Source: Eretmocerus hayati
Lineage: Eukaryota > Arthropoda > Insecta > Hymenoptera > Aphelinidae
DNA: 64,000 nt
Direction: 5' to 3'
Assembly: GCA_029851415.1 (NCBI GenBank)
Contig: CM056742.1
Coordinates: forward strand, 10,705,736 to 10,769,735
Shown: positions 1-11,000 of the stretch, in pieces
How positions within the stretch are numbered: position 1 is the stretch's first letter
Layout of the letters: each line of letters starts with the position of its first letter
Program-made: the position numbers and the translations under genes
Notes under the pieces: generated by a model
What the model saw: only the letters and a program-made list of their open reading frames with translations
Database searches by the model: none
Told to the model about the DNA's origin: nothing

Positions 1-1669
1 TGTTGAGATATTATTGTTGCGCTGCTGCGTATCTATTCTTTGAGGATTATGTGCTTCTCGACTGAACATTCCGAATGAATAGTCTCCAGTATTATTCTGA
101 ATTGATTGCTAGCGGTTTACTTTCGCTCGGATTATTTGAAACATGAGAGTAGATTCTGAGATGTTCGAGAGAGTTTTGTTGAATTATTCAAAGAAGCACC
201 TTATGAGATAACTGAGAGTTTTCTTATCGTGTCGTTTGATGAAATTTGAGTATTTTTTACCTGTCTTATCAATTCGAATTCTCTGGTATTATCTTGAGAT
301 TGACTTTCATGGTCGTTCAAAATAATGGATTGATAGATATGGATCAAAATTGTAGCCAGAATTTCGTTATTCTGAAACTGGAGCTGAGGACAGCATTTTT
401 TTCAACTCTTAACAAGATAAAATCATTTAAGTGTCTTGCGGGTGATTTTCTACATAAACACAGATTTGAAACAAGGCACGTACGCTTGAAATTGAAGTTA
501 ACATAAAATTGAATAATAGATATTGAAAAAGTTGTTCTTATGCACGCGATTTATTTTGAAGTAACACTTTGACTATATATGAAAGATTCCGCCGAAAGTG
601 TGATTTTTTGGGTCCAAAATCGTCTCGGGGAGTGATTTGGGTCAAAAAATTATTTCAGCCCCAGACGAGTTTAAGTGGGTCGTTGCAGTTGGTTTCCACT
701 TGTTTTGGCACAAAAAGGAAGTACCTAGAGCTACGTAGCTCAAAATTGAAGCCGGACAAAGATATGTCGAGTTTAAGGGGTCGCAGAGGAAGACGGAATT
801 GACATTTCGCCTTAGAAATATTTCCACGGCTCGGCAACTAATCGTAGACTCTTTTCCGCATAGATTTGATCCAATGCAACCAAATACTTCAAGAAAATGT
901 GTTGCACAAAGGGATATAGCGCGTTGAGGAGGAGCACAACATGGGGACGGAATTGACCGAAAATTTTGTGCACCATTTGGAAAACACACTGAGAGAAATA
1001 AATCTGTAAAATTTACTGATTTTCTCAGGTTTAGTGGAAGCTAAGCGCTTTTACAATAATATTCGCAGATTCACTAATGGTAAAGATTGTCGTGTTATTC
1101 GGCAAAAACTAGGTGAAATGATGGGAGATTCTATGGATAAAATCTGTAAGATTTAGTATTCTGATACTTCTGAACTCGCTTCGGAAAACATTGAACAAAG
1201 CTGTAATTTTTCCAGAAAATTTCAGCAATTTTTGCCGAGACCGGCTCGGGAGTTTTTCCCGATTTAGAACCCAAAAAAGTACTGAGCGAAAATTGGACTT
1301 CTTCCAGAGTAACCCGGTGTAATCTCTGAAACGAATTATCACGCCTCAATGGGACAAAAGAGGATTATGTTCATTCACAAAGGATAGTAAATGGCAGGGT
1401 TAGTCGAATAACTGGAGACTTGGGAGATTTTACAGAGTAGTCGGTAAATATTAAGGATTTTGTGAGTAATATTTGGTCTTATGCAACTACTTATTTTTAC
1501 AGGATATTCTTACACTATTATATCGCACTGAGAAAGTATGTTACAACTATATATACATTCGCTTACATTTGGCTTTCTTTGATCGGTCTTATACGGTGAA
1601 TGGGTAGTTATTTGAGCGCTTGCGAGTTAGCACCGTTTCTCGCCTCCACCTAGTGGTCGTCGCGGTCAA
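1..1669. other. No gene recognised
   Basis: AT-rich sequence with only short chance reading frames on both strands. Around 1003-1024 and 1135-1160 there are partial matches to the TCTGTAAAATTTAC end sequence of the small inverted-repeat element at 3211-3359, so part of this stretch is probably old MITE debris. I see no splice-flanked exon or known domain. Confidence 0.5.
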
Positions 1670-2875
1670 CTACATCCATGTTTTAATAAGATAGAAAGCA
1701 TCTCCCATATAGTTGCCGTGAGTCAACTGACAGTGATTGAGATACTTTTCATCAACACACGCCCAGTCAAAACAGCTCATGTCTTTTATATAGTAAGTTT
1801 GGAAAGCTTTACTCCAATAAACATCACACATGACTTTACAAATGAAAAGAAAATTTTCTTGCTCTGGCGACAAAATAGTTTCTACGACATAAAATTTTGG
1901 CCCTTGATCTGTGAAACTGACCATCACCGTACCATTCTTCATCTGACGCCCTGATCTGCTTAACCAAGTATATATTTTAACTTTTCCCCAAAATTCCACG
2001 GGCAAAAGATCTTTATAAAATGAGTAATCTGTAATTTTGGCGAGATCAGTGTATTTTGATGTTCCTCTACTCGCATCATGCAGCCCGGTCTTCGTTAGGA
2101 AGAAGTAGTTCAAATGAAGCTGATTTCGGATATAGATAGTTCGAGAAACATTAAAACGGCTTCTTGACACTTGAGAGGAAATTTTGCACCTCCCATCCAT
2201 ACCCTAGACCTGCATCCAAGCAATTCGCCACAAAGGGCCAATTGCTTCCATTATTCTTGGATAGTGAATCAAAAAATGATGCTCTGGCTTGAAATAGTTC
2301 TGTTTCAAAGTGTTCAGTGACTTTAGATATTCAAATATAAATATTCTTAAAGATTCATGGCTATTTTTATGAATGACATTACTTGTCGTTATGTCGACCA
2401 TTTTTTTGAGTTTACATAGTAATATCCAGTAATTGTCTTTCTTAGGGATGAAGTTTTCAATCAAAAGTTGGATATGTCGGATTAACGTTAACATTTCTGC
2501 CGCCGACATGATGATGCACCCATTTCTCAAATTTGTTTCTGTGATCAAAGGAGGATGGTTGTCACCCGCAAAATGAGAAGATTTGATTCTATAAATACAA
2601 TCAAAAAATATCCCTTCTATTTCATCTTGTTTGCATTCTTCTTCTACACAATTCTCCACAATGCTCTCAGATTGATGTTGGGGTTCGTTTGGAACAGAAA
2701 GATCGTCATATGCTGATCGCCTGTGAGATTTGAAATACTTCCAACTTGAGAAAGTACGATTGCAAGTTCGATCGCATTTATAGATTGTAGCATCTCGATA
2801 AAATTCACGGATATGGACCAAATAGTTCTCATTCGTATCAAATTCGTCATAGCAAACAGAGCATTGGATCCCCAT
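1670..2875 (-). pseudogene. Transposon-derived C2H2 zinc-finger protein, broken by one stop codon
   Basis: One continuous reading frame of about 400 codons, read on the minus strand from an ATG at 2873-2875 to a stop at 1670-1672, with a single in-frame TAG at 2204-2206. The first ~50 residues hold two degenerate Cys/His fingers (CSVCYDEF..H and CDRTCNRTF..H). Near residues 205-220 is the segment HFLIHYPRIMEAIGPLWR, which resembles the HF(L/I)HYP...GPL segment that I associate with a class of insect transposon ORFs that begin with zinc fingers. The frame resumes with no shift after the stop and runs to a plausible carboxyl end (YLIKTWM-like). I read this as a transposon gene decaying after insertion, not a host gene. 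The superfamily cannot be named from sequence alone. It lies just downstream of the IR cluster and on the same strand, but nothing suggests a functional link. Confidence 0.65.
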
Positions 2876-3660
2876 GATGAATTCACTGATGATGCACTTC
2901 CCAATTCAAAATTCTCGTCAGATTCCTGTAACTAACTTTCGTTGAATTGCACTATTCGATAATGAGACATCGCTGATGTAATCGATAAACGACCAATTAC
3001 CTGGCTTTCGGGCATCACACAGGATCACAACAGACTCCGTCAAGAGTAGCCCTTGACTCTTGCCGGCTCCGCTATCACGCCGAATTCATAATTCACAGAC
3101 ACAAACTGGAGGAACCAACACTACACAGCTCTGTCCCCTACTACTTTTTCTGTCTAGTCATTTGAACTAGATAGAGTAATCCCCGATATTAGCCAGTAAA
3201 TTTTCCAGATTTGATCGGTAAATTTTACAGATCCTAATCGGTAACTTTATGAGTCGTGAGAATCGGGAAAATTTACTGATTAGCTCTAGAGAAGTTGGTG
3301 TAAAGATCAGTAAATCTTAGGCCAGGAAAAATTGCTCTTGAATCTGTAAAATTTACCGAAGAAGCTCATCATATCATTTTGGTACTGACCCGCTCATTTT
3401 TGTTGATGATGCAAAGTGAAAAAGAGTTTTCTGAATCGCAGACAACTGTTTGAAATATTTGCATGGAGCAAGAAAAACTCATCCAGTTGAGTAAAAATAA
3501 AATAAAGTCATCGAGGGACTGAGATATTAATTAACAAAAAATTATTAGAAATATACAAAATATAACGTTGAATATCATGGTCAAATCCAATTACAAAAAT
3601 TTATTAAATTCACAGAAAATTGTCTCTCTACCACGTAAACTTCGTCAGGAGTTCATTATC
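2876..3660. other. Intergenic, with one small inverted-repeat element
   Basis: Between the zinc-finger pseudogene and the 3' end of IR gene A. It contains the 3211-3359 element and otherwise AT-rich sequence. The stretch 3480-3660 is very AT-rich and lies just past the stop of gene A, so it probably holds that gene's 3' UTR and polyadenylation site. Confidence 0.45.
3211..3359. repeat. Short inverted-repeat (MITE-like) element
   Basis: GGTAAATTTTACAGAT at the left is matched by ATCTGTAAAATTTACC at the right, giving ~16-bp inverted ends about 150 bp apart. The interior repeats variants of the same motif (GGGAAAATTTACTGATT, GATCAGTAAATCTTA). No clear target duplication was found, so the exact borders are uncertain. 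Confidence 0.45.
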
Positions 3661-6061
3661 CTACTCCAGTAATGCTATTTTCCAGTTTCGGTACTTGATC
3701 GCATGCTCCACGAGTGAAATAAGAATAGAAAAACAGAAACCCATCAAGTATACAGAAACAGGCAGGATGATCTTGTCAAAAGTTATTGATTCATAAGGTC
3801 GTATTTTGGTGTAAGGGCCCTCTGTGTTCAACCACCGATCTTTGAGATAATCGGTAATACCAGTCTCGCGGATTCTCGAAATCCTGAAACACATATAACA
3901 CATGAAACATCTTACAGTTGGCCACATGGCATTAATCTTGCTGAGACCATCCATAATATTCTTGTGAACTAACATCCTCTGCACGAAAATTTCAAAATAA
4001 TTCGTGTTAATCCGCAAGAATAGTACATTTTGCACCGAGTTTGTGAGGTTATGTAACTCGCTCCAGAGCAAGTCATTTTCGACCCGGAGCCGCAGGCGAG
4101 GGTCGAAATGATCGTTCGGAAGCAGGGAAACTCATGCGCGAGATGCGAAACGTATTTTCTGCAATTTTGTAGTCATTCACACATCAAAGATTGCGCAAAT
4201 ATTCTTTCCAAATCAAGCAGAAAGTGTTGAAAGTCAAAACCATGACTGACAGGAGGATGGATTCTCGTATAAAACAGGAATACTGTCTCATAAAAATCTA
4301 AAAAACACTCCAATAAGTCGCTTTGCTGCTTGTAGAACATTTTTTGAAGAATTTTGACATTATACTGATATTCATCTTGAGATTCTGCGAATCACATGGG
4401 CATGGCCGTTGGAATTTCTCACGACAATCGCCCATCAAATGATTCTAAATGAAGATCTTTGTGAATTAAAAGACCAGGATTTTACCCATAATCGAGAGCC
4501 TCTTTACAGGGGAAATTTTTCATCACCCCTGAGCCGATCCAGCCTTTCCAATATCTTTCTCCAACGGGTTCAAGTTGACATGTCAAATCATCTTCAAGTT
4601 TCATGATTTCACTTTGTAGAGCCGCACTTCTGTAACTATTTGTGCATGCTGCATGTTGCAAAATTCTGAAGTTCTCATAGTATCGGACTCTTTTCGAATC
4701 AATTATTTTATCGACGATGGACTCGGCTCTTGCCTACATTAAAAAAAAGAAATTCTTATCATTATTTCATACATAGATTTGAAGATATATATCTCATCGT
4801 ACCTGGAAAGCTCTATGAGCTTTCGAATAGTTTTTCAATAGTATAACATAATCAGAATTGTAAAAAAGTTCTTCAAGACTTCCAAACGGTGGGATTAGAA
4901 TAGCTCGAGTCATGACTATGAAGATTTGTGATGAGAAAGAGACAACGAGTATCCAAGAAAGAATGTTGATGCAGAATATGAATATTTTATTATTTCTGTG
5001 AATTATGCATAAGTCATCACCTGGAATGGAGATCGAGTAATGGATAATTCGATTGAAATAAAGCTTAAAAAATTGGTCTCTTACCCTGATTACACAGTGC
5101 TCCAAAGCAGTAGAAATAGTGATCAAGTACAAAAGATAGACTCAGCCATGAACTCACTTTGTTCAACAAATAATCGTACGACATACTTATGGTGCTTGAT
5201 AAAATACAAAATAGAAATATGAGACACCAAATTTTCCAAGAATATATGTCCATCATCCAAAATGTTTGGAAACGGTAATCAGGTTTAATGAATAATTGAT
5301 TCCTAAAAAAAATAATAAGAAGCTTCAGTATGTAAGAAAATTTGATATGGTGGTTCAATTTATATGGGAAAAGCCTCTGACCTAAACTGATAGATCGGTG
5401 CTAGGAACTTTAACTTGTGAAAATATTTTTGATCCATGGCCACGTATGGTATGATTGAATAGTCTAGAACGGCTCCATCGTTCAATGTTGACAGATTATT
5501 TGTCCCCAGAAAGGTTTCCAATGTTTCAGCATCAGATTTTGTAACGTGCATTCTGAACCAAAAACGAAAATTGATATTTATCAGAGATTAAAATACTGGG
5601 ATAGATTTAGAAAAGTTTAATCATAGCCTGGGTTCAATATTCATACTGAAGAATATGAAATAACCTAATAGAATGAGGAATTTTGTATAATACGTACGTG
5701 AAATTCATGAATTCTGACAGTATATTCCATACATCTCCAAGGATACCCGTAACATTTTTATCATTGTGGTAAAATTGAAAATTATATTTGATCTGAAGAG
5801 CAAAGATCGTTTGTGTAGAATAGGAGCTAGTCAGCAATATTTTTGAATACATACTTCTCGACCGAGGAGATGGAGATGTTTTCCATTTAGATCGCATTCA
5901 CGTCTATATTCATTTTCTTTTGTGATTGTACTAAAATTTTTGTGGAAAATTTTTTCTATTTTCGAAGTTGATGTAGCTTCAAATCCGGATTTTGGTACCA
6001 TATAACTAGGTAAACAGCAACAGGGATAATAAAAAATGATGAAGAATATTTTTGAAATCAT
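3661..6061 (-). CDS. Divergent ionotropic receptor A, complete, 7 exons, 459 aa
   Basis: Ligand-gated cation channel of the arthropod IR family, expected in the dendrite membrane of chemosensory neurons. Coding exons on the minus strand are 6061-5855, 5792-5698, 5552-5382, 5302-5085, 5020-4803, 4733-4486 and 3883-3661. All introns are GT-AG, phases join, and the total is 1380 nt. The ATG at 6059-6061 opens a hydrophobic signal peptide (MISKIFFIIFYYPCCCLPS). Lobe S1 shows GDVWNILSEFMNFT (~aa 88-101). FWMMDIYSWKIW precedes membrane segment 1 (~181-200). LDHYFYCFGALCNQ is the pore region, and SWILVVSFSSQIFIVMT is the next membrane helix (~243-266). Lobe S2 fills exons 5-7, and the last helix is ~424-445. 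There is no large amino-terminal domain. The canonical glutamate-contact residues are not evident, so the ligand is unknown. A head-to-tail paralogue (gene B) lies upstream. The structure looks intact and functional. Confidence 0.86.
4077..4109. repeat. Small hairpin in intron 6 of IR gene A
   Basis: The arms TTTTCGACCC and GGGTCGAAAT (4077-4086 and 4100-4109) flank a 13-nt GC-rich loop. It sits in the 602-bp intron between exons 6 and 7. Similar GGGTCGAAAT hairpin pieces recur near 51835, so it is probably a remnant of a dispersed repeat. Confidence 0.4.
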
Positions 6062-6482
6062 GTTTGACGATGATCGGAATGTATTCAGGATTTTCCTGGA
6101 AACTGAGTGCAGGTATCATTTCTGTCTTTTTTTTTGCAAAGTAAGCGTCAGATTTGATAAACAGAGATTGCAAGAAGTAGGTATGTGAACAAGGAATTCT
6201 ATCACAAACACAGATCAGCTGATTACACCAAAGCACTTCATTTCATAGCTCCCCAAGTATTTGATCAGATAATTTACAAACTACACTCGTCATGAAATTA
6301 ATACGATTGATTAATTCGATATGCAAAAGAAGTACTGCCCGATTCAAATCACGATGAATATTTTGAATGATTGCAAGTCATAGGTGGAAACAAACCATAA
6401 TGTTGTATACTGCCTGTTTTGAAAGATTTCTCACTCGAACTGACACGGTGAATATGAACAGATTGAGTCACGATTGGAACCA
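6062..6482. promoter_or_regulatory. Upstream region of IR gene A
   Basis: About 420 bp between the start codon of gene A and the foldback element at 6483. The promoter and 5' UTR of gene A should lie here by position. No TATA box or initiator can be assigned with confidence, so this is inference from location only. Confidence 0.3.
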
Positions 6483-7139
6483 GGGGGCGGCTTACTAGGG
6501 AGTAGCCGTGGTCAATGCCGGCTAATACGGCTAGTTTTGTGGCAAATGCGCGGTACTGCGAGAGACCCACCACAGGTGCGAGTAGACAAAAGTAGCCAAG
6601 AGTGGCCTCGCTGAGATTCAGAAGAGTATCATTTGTGGGGCCATATTCTACTCCAAACTACTTTAGTCCCGCTGGTAGCTACCTCTGGCTACTGTAGAGT
6701 TTGTATTGCGAACCCAACAAGCGACCAACAGTGGTCAAATAGAAGCACGAAGTAGCCACGAGTGGTCCGTATAGGAGAAGAGGAGTTGGAAGTAGCCAAT
6801 ATTAGCTGGCATTGGAGCCCAGGGCGGGACACCGCTACTCCTTCGCCCTGTACGGACAACTCGTGGCTACTTCTAGCTACCATTTGACTACTGTTGGTTG
6901 CTTGTTGGGTCCGCAATATAAGCTGTACAGTAGCCAGAAGTAGCTTCTAGCGGCGGCAAAGTGGTTTGGAGTATTACTTGGCCCCACAAATGGCACTCTT
7001 TCAAATCTCAGCGAGGCCACTCTTGGTTACTTTTGTCTACTCGCACCTGTGGTGGGTCTCTCGCAGTACCGCGCATTTGCCACAAAACTAGCCGTATTAG
7101 CCGACATTGGCCACGGGTAATCCCTTGTGAGCCGCCCCC
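6483..7139. mobile_element. Foldback MITE with GTAGCC-rich arms
   Basis: A 657-bp palindrome whose ends are GGGGGCGGCT and AGCCGCCCCC. The arms match for about 300 bp each, with scattered substitutions, around a centre near 6815. Inside, the motif (A)GTAGCC(A)/TGGCTAC recurs many times on both strands. The GC content is much higher than in the neighbouring sequence. No open frame of note and no obvious target duplication were seen. It separates IR genes A and B. Confidence 0.7.
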
Positions 7140-7431
7140 TTATTGGATCCAGCTGATCATGTTTTGAGCCAAATTTCAAAGGATGATAAATGCTATACAA
7201 AAATTTCACGATCGAAATTTCCGGAGTAGCAAATGGGTCCCTCAGCTATCGCGTATTACTAAAGTTAATGAAATAAATTAGTAATTTTTGGGGTTTCAGA
7301 TGAAAATTCATCCCCGAGCATATCATTCGAGGAGAGGATGACTTTTTACCGTGTAGTTGGCAAGACTGGTTTGTGACTCATTTTTGATACTATTGCTGTC
7401 CGACTTTCGATCTGAAAACACTCAACTTCCA

Positions 7432-7559
7432 CCCTGGTAGAAATTTACTTCGATGTAACACATTAATAGACATAAAATGGCTATTTTTGGCCAATTTTGG
7501 GTGAAAATGGCCATTTTATGGCTAATAATGTGTTACATTAGGATGAATTTCTACCAGGG
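7432..7559. mobile_element. 128-bp palindromic MITE, CCCTGGTAGAAAT ends
   Basis: Almost perfect palindrome. Left end CCCTGGTAGAAATT and right end AATTTCTACCAGGG; the arms also share the TGTAACACATTA block and the TAAAATGG block. It lies 3' of IR gene B. A second element with the same ends and the same length lies at 23712-23839. Confidence 0.75.
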
Positions 7560-7852
7560 CAGATCTCTTGAATAATACGCAGAGGTTGATTTTTATATCA
7601 TTTTCCTCTATAGAAAAATATATCTTATTGATTATTACTTACTAAGATATACCTTATTCTCTACTTTCATTTTGACGATGTATGAATTTTCCGGTTACCG
7701 GTTGATATTTTATCATTTCACTGATGAATAATAAACAATTGTGATAAAGATCAATATTAGTCGAGATCAGAATCAAAGGTAGTCAGCAGATTTATGAAAA
7801 TGTTTAATAGAACATAAACATGTGGTCATGTACAACTCACTGAACTCACAGC

Positions 7853-8075
7853 CTACTTTCTACGTAATAATGCCAAATTGATATGTTTTATGGCACATTC
7901 AAGAATCAAAATGACTGTGGAAATGTATAAACCAACCAAGTATACAATTATATGCAGAATTATTTTGTCAAACGTGATCGATTCGTACGGCCTCGTTTTT
8001 GTAGGAGGTTCTTTTTTTCTTATCCATTGACTGTTCAGATGATCTAAGATGCCAGTCTCACGAACTTTCTGAATA
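7853..8075 (-). CDS. Terminal exon of IR gene B
   Basis: Exon of 223 nt after the acceptor TTGTGTTGCAG, ending in TAG at 7853-7855. It encodes the end of lobe S2 (VRETGILDHLNSQW), the conserved TRPYESITFDKII segment and the last membrane helix. The acceptor leaves one base that completes the split codon left by exon 6 at 19081 (AG|T), the same phase as in genes A and C. It lies 11 kb from that donor. Confidence 0.75.
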
Positions 8076-11000
8076 CTGCAACACAAGTTATTATGAATAA
8101 AGAATCATAAAGTTCCTCTCCAGCATGATATTCTTGTATCAAAAGGTGGTATAGATTTGTATAGATTTTGTATAGATATTTGCGAATTTTTGTGACTGCC
8201 TCTACGATCTCGATAAACATGACGATTATCAATAATTCATGATGTCTTGAACTTTTATAAAATCTTTCAAGAACGGCCAATCTAAATTTTGACAAGATTT
8301 CTCCAATTTTTGGGGTTTATCAAAACGGTTTCGCTCTCGAAATCAAGAAATCCGACAAACTGAGGAAAAATGCTCGTCATATAAAATCGGTCGGAATATA
8401 CATATTGTCAAATTGGGTAATTTGATGGTACAGTGGGTACAATTTTGACACACACTCGAAAATGACTTTCAAAGCTATAAATGGGAGGGCAAATAATCCT
8501 ATCATTCCTCCCTAAATAATGTTCTGATTCACCATAGATCCCGTGTAAATGATTGTGGTTATTTATTGAAGCTTTTTTCACGATGGTTGATTTAGCCCCG
8601 ATACGTGAGTGTTCCAATTAGTGTACCTGGCAAGGACTGTTCCGGAACGAACTACGGGTGAATAACGCCCACACAAATCACCGTACCGTCAACCGGGGTT
8701 ACTTTGAACACTTTTTGAAAATTTTGCTCGTAATTTTCCTGTAACTTGTACGTTCTACATTATAATGGCATTGTATCTAGATTCAATTGAAAGCTTGTTG
8801 TCTTAACTTTCGATTGCGCCGCAGTAGAGTCCGATTGGATGTTGTTGACGAAATTTATGAGCACTCGAAAAGTGTTCAAAGTTAGACCCTCTAGTTGGGG
8901 TAACTTTGAACACTAAATTAATTAAACGTTAAATCCTCGGTAACGGGCATGGTAATCTGTCTCTATGTGATACGTCCGCTTTCAGAAAAGTATTATAGAC
9001 TCATTTTGGGATTCCTGAAGTTGGAACGAAGGCTGATAAAATAAATGAGTAGTTTCAAGAAATTAGCTGAATTGTTATTACAATCTGCATTTGAATTGAA
9101 AAATTCGCTTATACAAAGTTCTAATCTAATCCAGAAATTTTCAGTCTTCCATGTATAATATTTGAAAGAGTCGAGTAGGGCATTTTCAAAATCTAATGAT
9201 CCTAACCACAAATCTCAAAATCTAGAGTTATCGGGATACAAGAATTAATTCGTATGATCTAGAGTTAGCCCGATTTTCGAGTGACTACGGTTTTTTCAAG
9301 TGTTCAAAGTTACCCCGTTCGTCGAAAAAGCATGTATTTTCCCATTTAAGTGTTCAAAGTTACCCCGGTCTGGAGAAAAAATACGCACTTTTCAGTTTTT
9401 ACCCTACAAAATTGAGTCAAGGTGAAAATATTCTCTTGTAACGATGGATTCTCCAAGATATCGGTAGGGGTCAGTGAAATTTAGCGCCGGGTACTTGGAT
9501 TCGCCCCGGAAGTGGTCAAACGAGACCAATTGTTTGGAGCAACTTTTTTTCGCTCCTAAATCATGCCATCCAAAATTTTTGTTGGAAACTCTCCTACAGC
9601 TGAAAGAGACCCCTACACCGGTGCAAAATGTTGTACACGTATACCACTATCAAGCAAATTACTTCTAGAAGCCTTGCACATCCCTAATTTGCTGATTTCG
9701 AAAATTGAAAACTTGTACCGCGAGTGTTCAAAGTTACCCCGTCTGTTCAAAGTAACCCCGGTTGACGGTATTGAAGAAACCATCGTTCCATTGGGGTATC
9801 TACAGTATTTGGAACTCTAATGAATGGAGAGCATTAAAGAAAAAAAATAACGTAAAATACGCTGCTAAATGAGATTAGCAGAATGCTTTCTCTTAGCGAA
9901 ATAGTTTAAGAGGTTCACTGAAACTAATGAAAAATTTGCGAAACTGATCAAATTCCAAAATGATGATTGGGATTCCTACAAAATAGTTATATTTTTTAAT
10001 CTAATTTAATCGCATTTCATATCACACTCACAATCCAATGATTGGATCCAACCAATCGATGTAGAATGAGGGAAAAGTATCTCTCTAGTCCATTAAAAGG
10101 TAGATAGATTAGTTGTAGAGGGGGATATGAGGATAAAATGAATTTTAGCTGCAATTTTCTTCTAATATTTTGGGTTATTATTACGAGATTCACTTTTAGG
10201 GGAATTAAGATGACCTAAACTGGGGTTTTTCATGGAAGGTATGTAGTCTGGTTGAGGGAAAATTTTGATATAGTTGGTGAGAAGATCATAAAAATGGAGT
10301 TTTTAAAAAAAAATTTGGATTTTTCGGGAATAAATTGGATTTTGAATGTATTTGAAAGGATTTTGAACAATTCGGTATCAACTCATCGATTTAGAACGAT
10401 GAAAAAGTATAAACTTAGTTGAGTAAAATTTGTATATGATGAATTCCACGCCAAAGCGACCTACGAAAAGGGGTCATCTCTCAGATTCTTTTTTAACCTT
10501 TTTCATTCGATTCTATGGCCCAAAATAGGAACTTCGGACCACCTATGGGGCCCAAAAAAAAATTTCTCCTCTCCATTGCACGCACATCCGTCAACAGACC
10601 GAAAATTTATCGTGTAAAAATCGATGCTCTTTTATTCACGAAAATGGGAATATTTCGAGTTTTTGAATAGCTGTCGATTCGCGGGTTGCGGCATCTGGAA
10701 GGGCATAAAAAAACCTATCGAAAACGTTGCCGGAAATTCCTTCTCTGTGATTTGGGGGCCTCCTGGAGGCAAAAGAGTGTTTTTCACTGAAATGTTGATT
10801 TCTCAAAAAGCCATTTTTTTTTTTTCTTAAAATCACACATTTGACGTAAAATTCTGCGTTCTTCCGAAAAAAATGGGTTTCAGAGAAGTTTGGGGCGATC
10901 CAAGTCACTTATGAGCCATTTTTTGAAAATGCGATTTTTTCGGTTTCAGAAAAAGGCGATTTTCTGCGCATGCGCAGAAACGTAGACTTTCGGCGTCACT

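Noticed and set aside
3884..4485. An extra IR exon between exons 6 and 7 of gene A
   Set aside because: Exon 6 joins exon 7 in phase exactly as in gene C, and nothing in the 602-bp interval matches IR sequence.
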